NCBI GenBank assembly: GCA_016584305.1
Contig: JACEEZ010009490.1
Coordinates: forward strand, 245,001 to 309,000
DNA: 64,000 nt
Source of the DNA: Chionoecetes opilio
Taxonomy: Eukaryota; Arthropoda; Malacostraca; Decapoda; Majidae
Direction of reading: 5' to 3'
Numbering within the stretch: the stretch's first letter is position 1; every line of letters starts with the position of its first letter. Under the pieces are notes generated by a model that had not been told where the DNA came from, ran no database searches, and worked only from the letters and a program-made list of their open reading frames with translations. Below are positions 41,001-53,126 of this stretch, one piece after another. The position numbers were made by a program, and so were the translations under genes.

Positions 41001-43739
41001 TAGCAACCGAGGGAGATAGCAAAAATATTACCTTTTAAAACACCTTTAGTAAAGAAAAGCAAGCACATGATTCTAGTCTGACCCTGCAGGTTATATGGCA
41101 AGAAAGGTTGCCCCTAGTGTAGTCATAAATATATGTTCCTTCATGTATTACAAAGTGCATGCCTATGGTGATCACAGGTGAGCTGGAGCAGGAACAGCGG
41201 CGCATGAAGCAGGAGCTGGACGCGATCCTGGGGTCCCGCGGGGAGGATCGGGAGGCAGCGGAGATGGGGGAGGAGGAGGAGACGTTCGTTCACAGGGGGG
41301 TGCGCTCTCAGGTGGCCAAGCAGGGGGAGGGGGGTGGCAACGACCCTCTTGATATTTGTCCAGGTAAGCAGGTAGCAAGAAACTTTGTTATTGAGGTTAT
41401 AAGGAGGTATGGAGGTATCAAGAAACTTTGTTATTGAGGTTATTATAATAGGTTATTGAGCATCATTCTTCACATGACTGCATGAGTCTCTCTTTATTCT
41501 TTATTTGATGATAAACTAAGGAATTTCCTGACCCATTGGTGATTGGTTAGCTTGGAAATGTTATTTAGTCACATTATTCTCATTATAACCAAGTCCAATG
41601 GACAGAAATATAGAACAATGGTGATCAGGTAATATAAGTATGTAGTGAATTACAGATGCTTGTCTCGCTTCATAGTGCAGCCCCTATTTTTGATACTGCA
41701 GAATAATGACGTAGAAATTGTTGTTTGTGTCTTGTGATTTTATTGTTGATTGGGAAGGTAACCTTAGTCTTACATTCATTCTGATATTGATGTATGCACA
41801 CATTATTATTCTAGTATACCATTGTATTATTAGGCTTGTCATAATATTGAATTTTTCACTCCACACACATTATTAACCTTGGACTCAGTTAAATCTTTAT
41901 TGTCTTTGGTTTTCATAACATTTTGTTTGATTTGAATATCATTTTCGTAATTCAAGTGGACTGGTTGCGAGAGCATTGGTCATAACTGAGTCTTTATGGT
42001 ATCTCTTGATTCTCTTCCTTACAGATTTGTTAGATTACGAGGCTGAAGAGGGAGAGCTAGTGTATGATGAGGCAGACCTGTCAGGTAAGGAAGACAACGA
42101 TGACACGGAGCGTATGGTGGTACAGGTGGACGGGAGGGGGGAGGGGGGCCGCAAGGTGGAGATAGTGGCGAGTCAGCCGGGTGGGGAGAATGGGGAAGTG
42201 GGGAAGAGTGGGGGTGGACTTGGGAATGACAGTGAGAAGGAAAATGAGGGGAGACGTAAGGATAAAGATAGGAGTAGAGAGGATAGACACAGGGAGAAAG
42301 ACAGCAGGAAGAATAGGGATAAGGGGAGAGAGAAGGATAGGAGTAAGGATAAAGAAGGGGAATCTCATAAGGGAAAAGATAGGCCTTCAGGGAAAGAGGA
42401 GAGGGTAGCACCAAGAGATAAGGACTTGGAAAGGGAAAAATGGAAGGAAGGGGCAAAGTCCAAAGATGGCTCAGAGGTAGTTGAAAGTGAGTCTGATTTG
42501 TTAGCTACTGTAATCCATATTAAGATTGAAAAGGAGGATGGTTCAGGCATGACAGAAACCACACCTGTGCTTAAGATAATCAAGGAAGAAAAACCAGACA
42601 AGGCACCTTCAGGTAGGAAGGCAGAGAGTTCTGAGGGGGTTCCTTTACCTGCTGGTTCCTCTCCTGTTGCCATGGCTGCTAATATCAATGCTACCTCTAC
42701 TGCAGACATCGAGCTGCCTCCTCCTGTTGCCTCTGTTGAACCTGCTGAGTCTCCTGCTAACATTTCATATGAGGTTTCATACACCCCTCCTCATGATTCT
42801 CATTCTATGTCTCCTTTACCAATGAACCCATCACCACCTGCAAATTTCAAAAAGACAATGTCAGAAGCTGACAAAGATGCTGCAGGCAGTGTTGAGGGCA
42901 AATTTGTGCAAAATGCTAAGGATCCTGCAAGGGCTGACCAGGGCATGGGTGGCCATGACAACCCAGAGTCCCTCACGGAGAAGCAGATGAACTTGAGTGG
43001 CACTGCAGTGCCTGAAAAGCAGGCAAGTGGCATAAAAGATGTCAGTTCAAAAGTGCCTACCAAGGCAAAACTGCAAAAAGATGAAAAAAAGAAGATTAAA
43101 CGTAGTAAACTGAAGAAAAAGATGGATAAGAAAGATGCATCAGGAAAAAAGAAAAAGTCTGGTTCATCTGATGACAGCAGTAGTGGTAGCAGTGAGAGCA
43201 GCAGTGACAGCAGTGAGAGTGACAGCTCAGACTCGAGCTCATCTTCCTCGTCCTCGGACTCCTCTTCGGATTCAGAGAGTGACTCAAGCGTTACATCAAG
43301 CTCTGGTTCTGACTCTGACCGTGAGAAGAGGAAGAGGAAGAGAGGCAAAAGGTCCAGGAAGGATGATAGAAGCAGTGACAGCGAGGCAGGAAAGACAAAG
43401 AAAAAAACAAAAAAAGTTGAAAAAACTAAGCAGTTGAAAGAGGGTGGGAAGATTTCAAAAAGCAAAGGGAGGGAAGAACCTCGGGGTGATGATGACAAGG
43501 CCAAAAAGGAGGCTGGGAAGGACAAATCTAGGGAAGGAAGGAAGGGAAAAGAGAAAGAAGAAAATCGTAAGGCCAAGGAAATGGATAAAGGTAGGGAGAG
43601 GGACCAGGAACATCGTAAGGAGAGGGAATCAGTCAAGAAGGGAGATAACAGAGATAAGAGAGACAAAAATAAAGATCAGAGGAAGGAGAGAAGTAGGAGC
43701 AGGGAAGACAGGCGGGGTGGCAGAAATGACAGGCGATAG
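32041..43739 (+). CDS. pnn: Pinin (PNN), complete, nine coding exons, 977 aa
   Basis: Exons 32041-32171, 37452-37550, 38191-38524, 38771-38868, 39135-39210, 39486-39641, 40620-40758, 41178-41363 and 42025-43739 join in frame with GT-AG introns throughout. Exon 1 gives MASAVSGIS... and LRRLTGRDFND, the pinin N-terminal coil and LTGRD motif. Exon 3 (residues 77-188) contains Arg/Asn repeats. Exons 5-7 give NRRMFGALLGTLKRFK, a long Glu/Arg coiled coil and WEAHQMKLAKFIRTE...IFWVPR, the pinin/SDK/memA domain. The last exon is acidic, then Lys-rich, with a Ser run (43160-43300) and an RS-like end. Known: pinin is a nuclear-speckle protein that with RNPS1 and SAP18 forms the PSAP complex on spliced mRNA; in vertebrates it is also seen at desmosomes. 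It is longer than human pinin (717 aa), mostly in exon 3 and the last exon. The start has a good context (CCAAGATGG). Confidence 0.95.
32641..34073 (-). mobile_element. non-LTR retrotransposon (reverse-transcriptase part) inserted in the minisatellite
   Basis: The minus-strand frame 34102-33575 gives IIKIFEKCVRNIIQGYME, FRKGRSCLSKLL and ADVIFLDFAKAFDKVDHNIL, typical LINE RT motifs. Its first residues belong to the repeat. The frame 33833-32652 continues with SSFADDTTISK (catalytic FADD), IQPHLDYCSQLWSPHQ and GLNYWERLQRLGL to a natural stop. About 60-80 codons around the expected PQGxVLGPLLF motif are missing or shifted near 33575-33640. The copy is 5'-truncated, lacks the endonuclease and cannot be active. 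Confidence 0.8.
34200..34788. mobile_element. foldback element with GGACGTTTCGCCCC arrays in both arms
   Basis: The left arm has six modules of the type GGACGTTTCGCCCC(N)n (34208-34325); the right arm has six inverted ones (34672-34784). Inside these, ACGGAAATTACTATACT and CAAATGACTACAAAATAATC are mirrored by the inverse sequence at 34600-34662. The first modules match base for base around CGCCCCATGGA. GCCTGCCTC flanks both sides (34191-34199, 34789-34797), though the host is itself a repeat. No coding potential. Same end design as 8225-8874. Confidence 0.75.
34956..35280 (+). mobile_element. LINE reverse-transcriptase C-terminal fragment
   Basis: The frame 34965-35174 reads VKDLGVNMNHDATFSDHI, then ARQLSGWILRTFQTRSEQ and MLALWKSLE, parallel to IKCLGVHLSEDGTFKHHI, GWVLRTFTSREPE and MLILWKSL in the neighbouring LINE. 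After a frame change, NYWERLRT appears near 35250. It is a second, diverged member of the same LINE group in opposite orientation. Confidence 0.65.
35295..36207. mobile_element. foldback element with TTCGACGG modules
   Basis: The left end GGAGGTTCGACGGAATGCG and the right end (inverse of GGAAGTTTCAACGGAATGC) are inverted repeats. Each arm also carries CCGTCGAAACTTCC or CCGTCGAAACCTCC modules. A piggyBac-like MITE (35864-36079) is nested inside. Its outer edges meet LINE sequence on the left and minisatellite sequence on the right. Confidence 0.6.
35864..36079 (-). mobile_element. piggyBac-like MITE, copy 3 (reverse)
   Basis: 216 bp from TTAACCCCTTGAGGCCCAGA to GTGTGAAGGGGTTAA. Its reverse complement aligns with the three other copies. 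TTAA borders. Confidence 0.85.
36624..36833 (+). mobile_element. piggyBac-like MITE, copy 4
   Basis: 210 bp from TTAACCCCTTCACGCCCAGA to GGTCTCAAGGGGTTAA. It is closest to the copy at 9770, and lies in pinin intron 1, 545 bp from the reversed copy 3. Confidence 0.85.
38255..38422 (+). repeat. coding minisatellite in pinin exon 3 (RNELRNDLRGDN units)
   Basis: Four 36-bp units and one 24-bp unit start at 38255, 38291 (24 bp), 38315, 38351 and 38387, each with CGGAATGA. They encode RNELRNEVRGDH, RNDLRGDN, RNELRNDLRGDN, RNELRNDLRGEN and RNELRNELRVDH. All are in frame, so unit-number changes keep the protein intact. Confidence 0.95.
39912..40346 (-). mobile_element. tRNA-derived SINE (family 1) in pinin intron 6
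   Basis: On the minus strand the head has GGTGGCCGAGTGGTTAGCG (A box) and GAGTTCGAATCC (B box), followed by a second tRNA-like part (CGAGTTCAAGTCTC). The body is shared with the copy at 3718-4125 (CATGTGGGTTG, CGGCCACTCGAC, GGTGGCGCAGGC). The tail is A-rich (T-rich at 39912-39960 on +). Because of the long body and tail this is not an independent tRNA gene. Confidence 0.75.
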
Positions 43740-44170
43740 AAATGTGGCACATGCGAGGTATTTTTTACCTCCTGAATTTATTTTGGGTCATGTATTTTGT
43801 GTACAAAGGGACTACGTATATACATTTTGTAGTGACTGCTGTAAATGTTGATAGTATGACAACATTTCTTAGCCTAAAGATTACTCTTGGCTAAGGAAGG
43901 AGACATAATAGGCTGCATGCATTCATGATTACTGCTCCAACTAGAGAGCAAACCATGGCTGAATATATCTACAATTCACTGACGATTTCAACTTAAAGAA
44001 AACTGTATTATTTTTTGTGGCTCATTCAGGATGTGTATACATTTTTCAGTCATGGTATAGTATAGTTAGAAAGTCAATTTTGCTAATTTCTTTATTATAT
44101 TTAATGATAACTTCCTTTCCAGTACATGTCAGTGAATTTTTTTGTGAAATAAAAATACAAACACAGGTTT
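43740..44170 (+). other. pinin 3' UTR with polyadenylation signal
   Basis: AT-rich non-coding sequence; AATAAA at 44148-44153 is the clear signal, so cleavage near 44170 is inferred. It ends before the CT tract. Confidence 0.65.
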
Positions 44171-44400
44171 ATTTTACTCTTTTTGTACCATTATGAAGCC
44201 AAGGAAACTTCGGGAATGAAGCCTAGGAAGCAACACTCCAGCCCACACAGGGTTGCCCATACAGCTCCTTGTGCCCATGTGTTTAACCTGCATTCTGAAA
44301 TATGTCACATGACTATTTTGATGTAGAGTTATTTTAAGACTAAACCCCGCATGATAATTTGCATAATTCTTTTTGTATAGTTTGATTGCCATGAAGTTTG

Positions 44401-45100
<700 letters not shown>

Positions 45101-45194
45101 CGTTAGTATTTAAGATATTTAATAAATTCATAACGTTTTGCATAGTGAGGGATATATATTTGATGATGTTTAGATGCAGTATTTAGAATGCCAT

Positions 45195-45335
45195 TAATAT
45201 TTAGTCAGTTGATATTTATTTATATTGCCAGTTAATATTTAGTAATATTTATTATCGTAAATATATTAATTAAATAATATATTTAGTTTATATTGTCAGT
45301 TATTATTTAGTAATATTTATTACCGTAAATATGGT
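45195..45335. repeat. AT-rich tandem repeat
   Basis: Two about 45-bp units (TTATATTGCCAGTTAATATT... at 45219 and TTATATTGTCAGTTATTATT... at 45288) share TAGTAATATTTATTA and CGTAAATAT. Their period is about 70 bp. Confidence 0.6.
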
Positions 45336-45526
45336 ACAGGAAGGAAGACCTGAGTTTGAGAAGCAGTTCTGTCATCAAGGCAGTGATTGTTTTATTTATT
45401 AATCTATTAATTATTTTATTGCATACATTTTCAGCATTTTTAAATCTCTCAATTTTGTGGCTCTACCTTATTGTAACATACAGGGCCTGACCTGTACTGG
45501 TGTGGTCCTGTCCCCATATTTGTATT

Positions 45527-45740
45527 TACAGTAGACCCTTGTAAGAAACTATTAATGCAGCAGGTTTATGTACTAAGTGTCTGAAAAGCACGTCTCACAC
45601 CTTCGAAACTTATTATATACAGTAAACCCTCTAAATCGAACCTGTATAATTCAAACTTCGGATAATTTGACCTGTTTCAGGCCAGTTCGAATTTTTCAAT
45701 AACTCCATAACTCGAGCAAGTTTGAATTATCCTTAGCCTT
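45527..45740. mobile_element. possible pogo/Tigger-like element end(s)
   Basis: TACAGTAGACCCTTG (45527) and TACAGTAAACCCTCTAAATC (45618) resemble Tigger-type termini. The second is followed by TTCGAATTATCC-like subterminal repeats in both orientations up to 45735. No matching far end was identified. Confidence 0.3.
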
Positions 45741-46807
45741 ACTAGTGGGAATCCGACCTCCCATGCGGTGCGTGCCGCGGCTGCCCAGCGTGACCGGTTA
45801 TATGATAATTCGTATAAATACGATAGGCGGAGGGAGAGGAGAAGGAAGGAGGTGGGTCAAGGAAGGGAGGAAATGGGAGGAGGAAGAACTTTTTTTTTAA
45901 GTATCCTTCGCTTTGTATACAATCTTCAAAGTCCTTCACGGGGTTCTTCACTCCTTCACGCATCCTACAGGAGTCGTGGGAAGGCATTGAAAGTCCCACA
46001 GGATGGATATAGTATTCCTAGGTTTTTATAAGTACTTTGACAATTGCATGGGTGGCTCAAATAGGGATTAATAATACTAATACTGAAAATACTAAAGCTG
46101 ATCATTGTATTGAAGTAATGATTAATCTTGCAATACATATATTTTTTGTCTTGTAGTAAGTTTTGCATAATTTGTAGTTTTTAAGGAATATCTTGAAGAA
46201 TCATGTCATTGTGAATTGGCTGAAATAGGGACTTCTAATAATTGTAACTGAAAACTGACTATATTCGTGTTCAGCTTGCCCGAAAACTGCAAGGAACAAA
46301 TTTCGAAACAAATCTATTTTTCAAAAAATATGGCAAATTTTGCTTGAAATACAGCCTTGATTGTATGCCTTGATTTAAAAAAAAAATCATTAAATCACGT
46401 TTTTTTCAATAACTAAAAAAACTATGGCAGATAAGTGCAACATGAATAGAGAAGTAAATATGAAGTAGATCAAGGGCTATCATATGGCATAAAGCAAAAC
46501 AAATATTGATTGGTAAATAACTCGAGAAAATAGCATATTTGTACATTTATACAAAATATCAATTTTCTTGACAACCATGTGTTTTGACAAACAGATTACT
46601 GCATCATGTAGAACACCTCAAGATGAATCTTTGTTACTTCGATATGTTTTCTTCTACCACTCATAGTTTTGTGGTAAAATAGCAAAAAACCTGATCGTCG
46701 TCAATTTTGGAATATTTTTGAGCGTCTATATTGGAATATTTTTGAGCAGCCAGAAATCCGAAAGTTTTTTTTTTTGATAGATAATTGGAAATGCCGGGGA
46801 TACAATT
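45741..46807. other. intergenic, nothing recognised
   Basis: A short GC-richer patch (45750-45860) with no frame I recognise, then AT-rich sequence. Confidence 0.4.
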
Positions 46808-46946
46808 GTAGATCCATCCATTTACAATAGCTTTTGATGGGTAAGTGTTGCTGTGTGAGAAACAAATTGTGAGCTGAACGTGTGATAGTAGTAATTATAT
46901 AAGTTTATAATTCAGAAACTGTTCAAGATAGGTCAGTGTAGACGCG
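46808..46946 (+). repeat. dispersed 140-bp repeat, copy 1
   Basis: GTAGATCCATCCATTTACAA to GTCAGTGTAGACGCG. It matches 54229-54371 with few differences. Nature unknown. Confidence 0.75.
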
Positions 46947-47484
46947 AGACCAGTGTTGCCACCTCAGTGTAGGGGTAAGATTACCTATATACAATGTTCA
47001 CGCATAGTAATATATTTCTAGTTTAAATCAGTTTTACTTTGTAAATCTCAAGTTAGACAACCTAAGAACAAAAAATAGAAATTGCAACCCAGCATATTTT
47101 ATTAACATCTATCTACATACTACATACATACATAGACCTTACTACACTACATAGACTACATACATACCTTAACATTTCCATTATATTACACGCCTCCATA
47201 AAAAGAAAATATTACTCAAATAAAAAAGTATATAACTGCTTTAAAAGTTAAATGGATTGGCAATAACAACAACTTGCAATATATAGAAAGGGTGAGAGAG
47301 AGAGAGAGAGGAATATAATTTAATTAACTTTTATTCGGCTTCAAGTAAAAATATACAAAAGCGAGTGATAACTGTGTAGGTAGGTGAATGAAATGTGTGT
47401 GTGTGTGTGAAGGTATATGCTACCTTAAGAGTATGATATAAGCATTACAAGGTGAACAATGTGGGTGGGTGTATAATCTAATCT
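46947..47484. other. intergenic, nothing recognised
   Basis: AT-rich, with CATACATA-type simple repeats near 47110-47165 and a short GA run at 47291. Confidence 0.45.
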
Positions 47485-47997
47485 TTAAGGGGAGCGTCAC
47501 ACGAATATTTCCGAAAAGAAAAAAAAAATTCGAAAAAATTATCATGCGTAGTTAAACACTTGAGCAAGCTTGTGACAGTATTATAAAGAAAGCAGAAGAA
47601 ATGAAAGTTATGGCTGATTTTCTCCCCCCCCCCTTTCCCCCCGAAAAATATCCGTACAAATTTTTCTTTCACTGGCATAGGCAAACTGGCACCTGTCAGT
47701 CCCTCTCTGTGAGACAGAGGGTCGTCTCAAGGCCTCAGTAGTGAGGGAGAAGCCGGGTGTGGCTGGTCGTCTCTCAGCCTTCCACCATTCCTGCTCCCTC
47801 CAGACCATTTACCATTTATTCAGCGCAGGATTGATCTACCTCACGCTCTCTACCTCCTCCACCACCATACCGAGGACATCAAGGCATAAAGTGGCTCAGA
47901 GAGAGAGAATGCTGGCTGTAGTTCAGCAAACTGTCCAAGCGCGTCTGACAGCTAGCACCCTTTTGTGACTAGTACCTTTTGCCAAAGGAGGGACCAG

Positions 47998-48090
47998 CAG
48001 TGGCGTACCGAGGGGGGGGGGGATGCTGCCATGCTCCCCCCCCCTTTGCAAAAAAAAAAAAAAATATGTATATATATATATATATATATA

Positions 48091-48173
<83 letters not shown>

Positions 48174-48230
48174 GTATTTATATATATATTGGCCCCCCCC
48201 CCCCTTTTCAATTTTCTGGGTACGCCACGG
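47998..48230. mobile_element. hAT-type MITE with exact 8-bp target duplication
   Basis: CAGTGGCGTACC at 47998 and the inverse of CCGTGGCGTACC ending at 48230 are flanked by GGGACCAG on both sides (47990-47997, 48231-48238). An 8-bp duplication and CAGTGGCG ends fit hAT. The interior is G/C runs plus a 120-bp TA tract (48065-48190). Confidence 0.85.
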
Positions 48231-48587
48231 GGGACCAGATACCAGCCATGTCATATAGCACTTCAAGAGTGCTAGAGAACGTGGCTGCGAGAATAAACAA
48301 ACAAACCAGCATCTGTTCAGATTCACTGAACCTCGAGGTTTAAAGATCGCGCGGCTTTTTAAATCGCGCGCTTTTAAACTGAAAAATTAGTTTTCTTCCA
48401 GTTTTCCTTTAATAACTTCGCCACTATTGTACCGAAATTAATAAACAATATCATTAGAAAGAGGAATAAAGATGTGATATTCTCATCTTTCGTTTTTTTT
48501 CATTTTGGGTAAATATTTGCAAATAATAGCAAATACATTTACGAGATCCAAAAAAACAAAAAAAATTCTAAACACTTAAGATGAATC

Positions 48588-49085
48588 AATCAATCAATCA
48601 TTGGGGGCATACGCCGGGGGGCGCGTCGCCTCGCCCACCCTACGACGCCACTCCCGGGGGTCACCACGCGCGAGTTCCCATGCAGGCTCCTTTCCCATAC
48701 CAAGCAGCTCTCGACAAGAAACATCGACTTGCCCCAGCCACGAGCCTTGTGGGCGCCCCCTTGGCCTCCTCCACGCCGGATTGTCTCTTACAGATACAAC
48801 CCGATGGGAAGGATCGGTTTCAGGGTAGCGTGCCACATGCCCATATAGCCGAAGTTGGCACTGACGGACTATGCAGGTAATAGGCCTCGATTCAGTCTCA
48901 CGGTGCAATCGCTGATTTGACACGTAATCATCCCAGCGATACCCCATGATTTTGCGAAGACACTTATTACCAAAGGCATTGATTCGTCTCTTCAAGTCAC
49001 TATTTAGTGTCCATGTCTCACAACCATAGAGTAAGACGGATCACAAGCGACTTGAAGATCCGGATCTTTGTCCTTCTGCACAGAT
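48588..49085 (-). mobile_element. LINE ORF2 C-terminal end and 3' tail
   Basis: The minus-strand frame 48995-48594 reads INAFGNKCLRKIMGYRW, then RQCQLRLYGHVARYPE and WRRPRGRPQGSWLGQVD, and stops at YAPND. RLYGHVxR and RPRGRP are typical of the C-terminus of many LINE reverse transcriptases. The tail is (TGATT)n. The last 130 bp are shared with 3154-3282. It is 5'-truncated. Confidence 0.8.
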
Positions 49086-49474
49086 AAGAAGAATGAAATT
49101 CAAAATTCTTAAAAGATTAATAGTTTGGATATGCTATGCATATTTGGTTATTTTTTCAGCAGTGCAAGTCATTGGATAAAAACGTTATAAATTAAGTTTT
49201 TTTTTTTTTCTTTTTTTTTCTTCTTTTTTTTCCAGTTATGTATCGAGCTATGGATCTGAAATGAGCTAGGATTATTTCGGCATTAGCATACTTTTCACAA
49301 AAAAATAAAATTACAATCCACCGGTAATTAAGAAATGGTGTGACGCTCCCCTTAAGTAGTAAGAAATTGATGGTTTATGAGTTCTTATGTGTATGCGTAA
49401 GTGTTAATGTAGTAGCCCTGGTCTAAAACTGAGTTTAAACCACCCGTATTAGACCTACCCAGACCTAACCTAAC

Positions 49475-49771
49475 GGCCGTGTCACTCGGACAATTTTTCC
49501 GGCATCTTTTGGTATTTTGCTACAAAAAGATGCCCGTAGTGGTGACAAAAAAATGCGCGTTCGTCACTCGGCGTCTCGGCTACGAGCATCTACTCAGAAT
49601 CTACTGGCATCTTCCGGGAGCCGCTATCAAAACTAACATTATGGATCGTGCAAGAAGATGCTCGTAGCTGAAACGCTGTGTGACGAACGCGCATTTTTTT
49701 GCCACCACTACGGGCATCTTTTGGTAGCAAAATACCCAAAGATGCCGGAAAAAGTGTCCATGTGACACGGC
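49475..49771. mobile_element. palindromic MITE, 297 bp
   Basis: GGCCGTGTCACTCGGACA at the left and its near inverse (TGTCCATGTGACACGGC) at the right bound arms of about 115 bp. The arms share CCGGCATCTTTTGGTATTTT, ATGCCCGTAGTGGTG and AATGCGCGTTCGTCAC as inverted blocks. A second GGCCGTGTCACATGG start follows at 49778. No clear target duplication. Confidence 0.7.
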
Positions 49772-49795
49772 ATGCTAGGCCGTGTCACATGGCAT

Positions 49796-50760
49796 AGTAG
49801 ACATTTAAAAGTTATCTTCAATATGTTTCTTTTTATTAACAGTGAGTATGCACCTATACCTTTTTAATGCACGAGTTATGTTCCTGGAGAATCGTGCATT
49901 GATTGAAAAATCTGTTAAATAAATCCGAATCGAATGTTCCCATTAATTTCTTAAAATATTAGAAAAAAAATGTGTTACTTCGAATTTATCGTACGTTAAG
50001 CAAATTTTGGTATTTACTGAATTTTTTTTTGCGTAAATAGCGTCTAATAGCCTAATATTAGACAGTAGTCTTATTCTAACAACTAGCCAGACAGCGATGT
50101 TAAATACTGACCATGTAGCCTTGAACACGCACCTATATATATACCTCCTCCTCCTCCTCCCCCTTCTCTTTCTTACCTCCACCTCCTGTACCATTCACAC
50201 AACGTTTAGTGGATTAGCTTTCTCCTCCTCCTCCTCCCGTCTCCCTACCTCCTCCTTCCTTGCACTCTGTTCTCTCTTGCCTCACTTCCTTCCCGGGCAT
50301 TTAAGTTACTGGTTGTTAGGTCCGAGTTTTATTGTATATCTCAGTAGTCCGTGTGTGTGTGAGTGTGTATGTGTGTGTGTGTGTGTGTGTGTGTTGAGAC
50401 TTGTCTTACAAATAACAGGTATACCAGTCCTCAGAGCTGGGCATTAAATACATTGAATGTATTTAAATACCAGTAAGACGCCTTAATCGGCGAGGGACGA
50501 GCGAGCCCGTAGAAACCCGCCGCACGTGCGCACGTGCAGCGTCACCCGGAGTTTGACCTGTGTGACATTGCTAGGTGTGTGGTCTCAAACCACACACCAA
50601 ATTTCAACTTAGTCGGTACAGCCGTTTCTCAGCTATAGCAAGATAACGTTGGCCAGATTGGAAGTTGGAACCAGTGCAGTGAAGATATGAGAGACCGCTC
50701 ATTGGGTATACGCTCACTGATTGCTGCAAATCCATTGGTCAACACGAGATAATGGGGAAA
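49796..50760. other. intergenic with simple repeats, no gene recognised
   Basis: CTC-rich stretches at 50142-50260 and a GT microsatellite (50351-50395). Nothing else is supported. Confidence 0.45.
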
Positions 50761-50794
<34 letters not shown>

Positions 50795-50819
50795 CTCTCT
50801 CTCTCCTCTCTCTCTCTCT
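50761..50819. repeat. (CT)n microsatellite before SINE
   Basis: CT repeat with TTCT slips ending exactly at the SINE head. Confidence 0.95.
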
Positions 50820-50820
50820 C

Positions 50821-51191
<371 letters not shown>

Positions 51192-51503
51192 GCAACAGTT
51201 GGAAAAGTATCCTTTTTCCAACTGTTTGTTGTCTTACATGTAGTTTGTTAGTTAGTAGTATGTAGTTTGGCAGATACCCTCGTTGTAGACGAAAAGGTCA
51301 GGTTTCTTGGTATCTGTTCTTCCTATTGTATTCCTATGTATTCCTATGTGTTCCTCCTCCCGACTTCAATCGTGGCCACCGAGATGTCTCTCGGTGGTCT
51401 CTCTTCAATACACTCCCACGCCACACACAAACTATCCCTCACTTACCTGTTCCCTTACTCCTCCTCCTCCTCCTCGTCCTCCTTCCTCCTCCTCGAGGAA
51501 ATC

Positions 51504-53126
51504 GATGAACGATTTCCAACTAACAAGTGTTGATAAAGAAAAAGATTTAGGCGTTATAATCTCGAAAGATCTCAAACCGAATAACCAAATTATAGAGGTA
51601 GTAAAAACTGCAAATAAATTGGTTGGCTTTATTGGACGAACTTTCAGTTTCAAATCTGAAAAAGTTATACTCACTCTTTTTAACTCGCTTGTTCGCCCCC
51701 ATCTAGAATACTGTGTGCAGTTCTGGTCACCTTATTATAAAAAGGACATAGATAAACTAGAAAAAATACAGCGCAGAGTAACCAAAATGATACCTAGATT
51801 GCGAAATAAATCGTACGAAAATCGGCTCAAAGAACTTAACTTATTCCCACTAACAAAACGAAGGATAAGAGGTGACCTCATCGAAGTCTTTAAAATCTTC
51901 AATGGATTTACGAACGTAGTCCCAGAAAATCTTTTCACGCTAGACCGGTCAAGCTCAACTAGAAACAACGGATTTAAAATAAGCAGGAAACGGTTTGTAA
52001 CGAACGAAGCAAAGTACTTCTTCACAAACCGTGTTGTAAACGTATGGAATGGGCTGCCGTCAGACGTAGTAAACTCAAATACAATAGAATTATTTAAAAA
52101 TCGCCTCGATAAATATTTCATATCAAATCCCCGGTTGTCACTGTTTATCTCGGAATAATAAATTTATCTCGCGGGCCTCTGAAACTTACTCTCATTGCGT
52201 AAAATGATTGCGAGTCGCGTCTACACAACCCCTCCCACACGTCTCAGACAGCCCCGAGTAAACGGTCACTACTACAACTTTTGACCTGTGACGGGCTGTG
52301 GTTCAGTAAGGGCCCTGTCAGTTAGTGACCACCATCGGGATTTATATACCAGGGGTCACTGCTGCAGGGGACATTGAAGTGCACGGCGTCCTACTTGGAA
52401 AGTGCACTACCGCAGTGGATTGAAACGGAGCTGGGGCCTGATTGACTGCTGCCTCCCAAGAAAGCGCCAGGCAAGGCTGCCGCACCACCCCTTAACTTCC
52501 ACACTGAGCCTACACCAACACTACATTAGACCTCATAACACACACAGATAGCCCCGAGTTAACGGTTACCACTACTACTCTCGACCTGTGACGGGCTGTG
52601 GTTCAGTTAGGGTCCTGACAGTTAGTGACCACCATCGGGATTTAAGGTACCAGGGGTCACTGCTGCAGGAGGCATTGAAGTGTACGGCGTCCTACATGGA
52701 AAGTACACAATCCGCAGTGGATTGAACGGAGCTGGGGCCTGATTGACTGCTGCCTCCCAAGAAAGCGCCAGGCAAGGCTGCCGCACCACCCTTGAACCTC
52801 CACACAGTGTTCACACCATTACAAAACACACATAACATGACCTATCTATCAAGCACTAAACCTACCCCCACAAACTAGTAGTAGTTAGCCATAGATTACA
52901 GCTTTCAACTTTCCTCACAAATTCCATGCAGTTTTTCTATATTGCATGGTATCACTTCTTTTCCGGCCAGCTTCGGCTGGAGGGATGGGTGGGTGGGGAG
53001 GAGCCTTCTACTTCCTATCCTTTCTCTCTTATTATCTAGTTAGTGTAGTGTAGTTAAAGCAAACAGTCTTGTAAGTACCTATCGGTCTGTTGCTGTTTGT
53101 GTTTTCCTTTGTATTTCCTTTGTATC
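51504..53126 (+). mobile_element. CR1-type retrotransposon, 5'-truncated copy B with intact ORF2 end
   Basis: Homology to copy A starts at GATGAACGATTTCC (51504) and runs to the shared tail TTTCCTTTGTAT near 53126. An uninterrupted frame covers the RT C-terminus: LGVIISKDLKPNNQIIEVV, VRPHLEYCVQFWSPYYKK, LNLFPLTKRRIRGDLIEVFK, ending LSLFISE with TAA near 52156-52158. The 3' UTR has the same two 300-bp tandem units (about 52225-52815). Both flanks are CTC/TCC simple repeat, so the insertion probably went into such a tract. Confidence 0.9.

Larger units (their letters stand above)
47489..49351. mobile_element. TTAA-flanked DNA element with perfect 14-bp inverted ends
   Basis: GGGGAGCGTCACAC at 47489 and its exact inverse ending at 49351 are each bordered by TTAA (47485-47488, 49352-49355). 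TTAA duplication suggests a piggyBac-like mechanism, with ends different from the 210-bp MITE family. A hAT MITE (47998-48230) and a LINE end (48588-49085) lie inside. No transposase frame is seen. Confidence 0.65.

Noticed and set aside
42019..43666. Minus-strand frames opposite the last pinin exon
   Set aside because: They mirror the Lys/Glu/Ser-rich pinin coding sequence as Leu/Phe/Ser runs.
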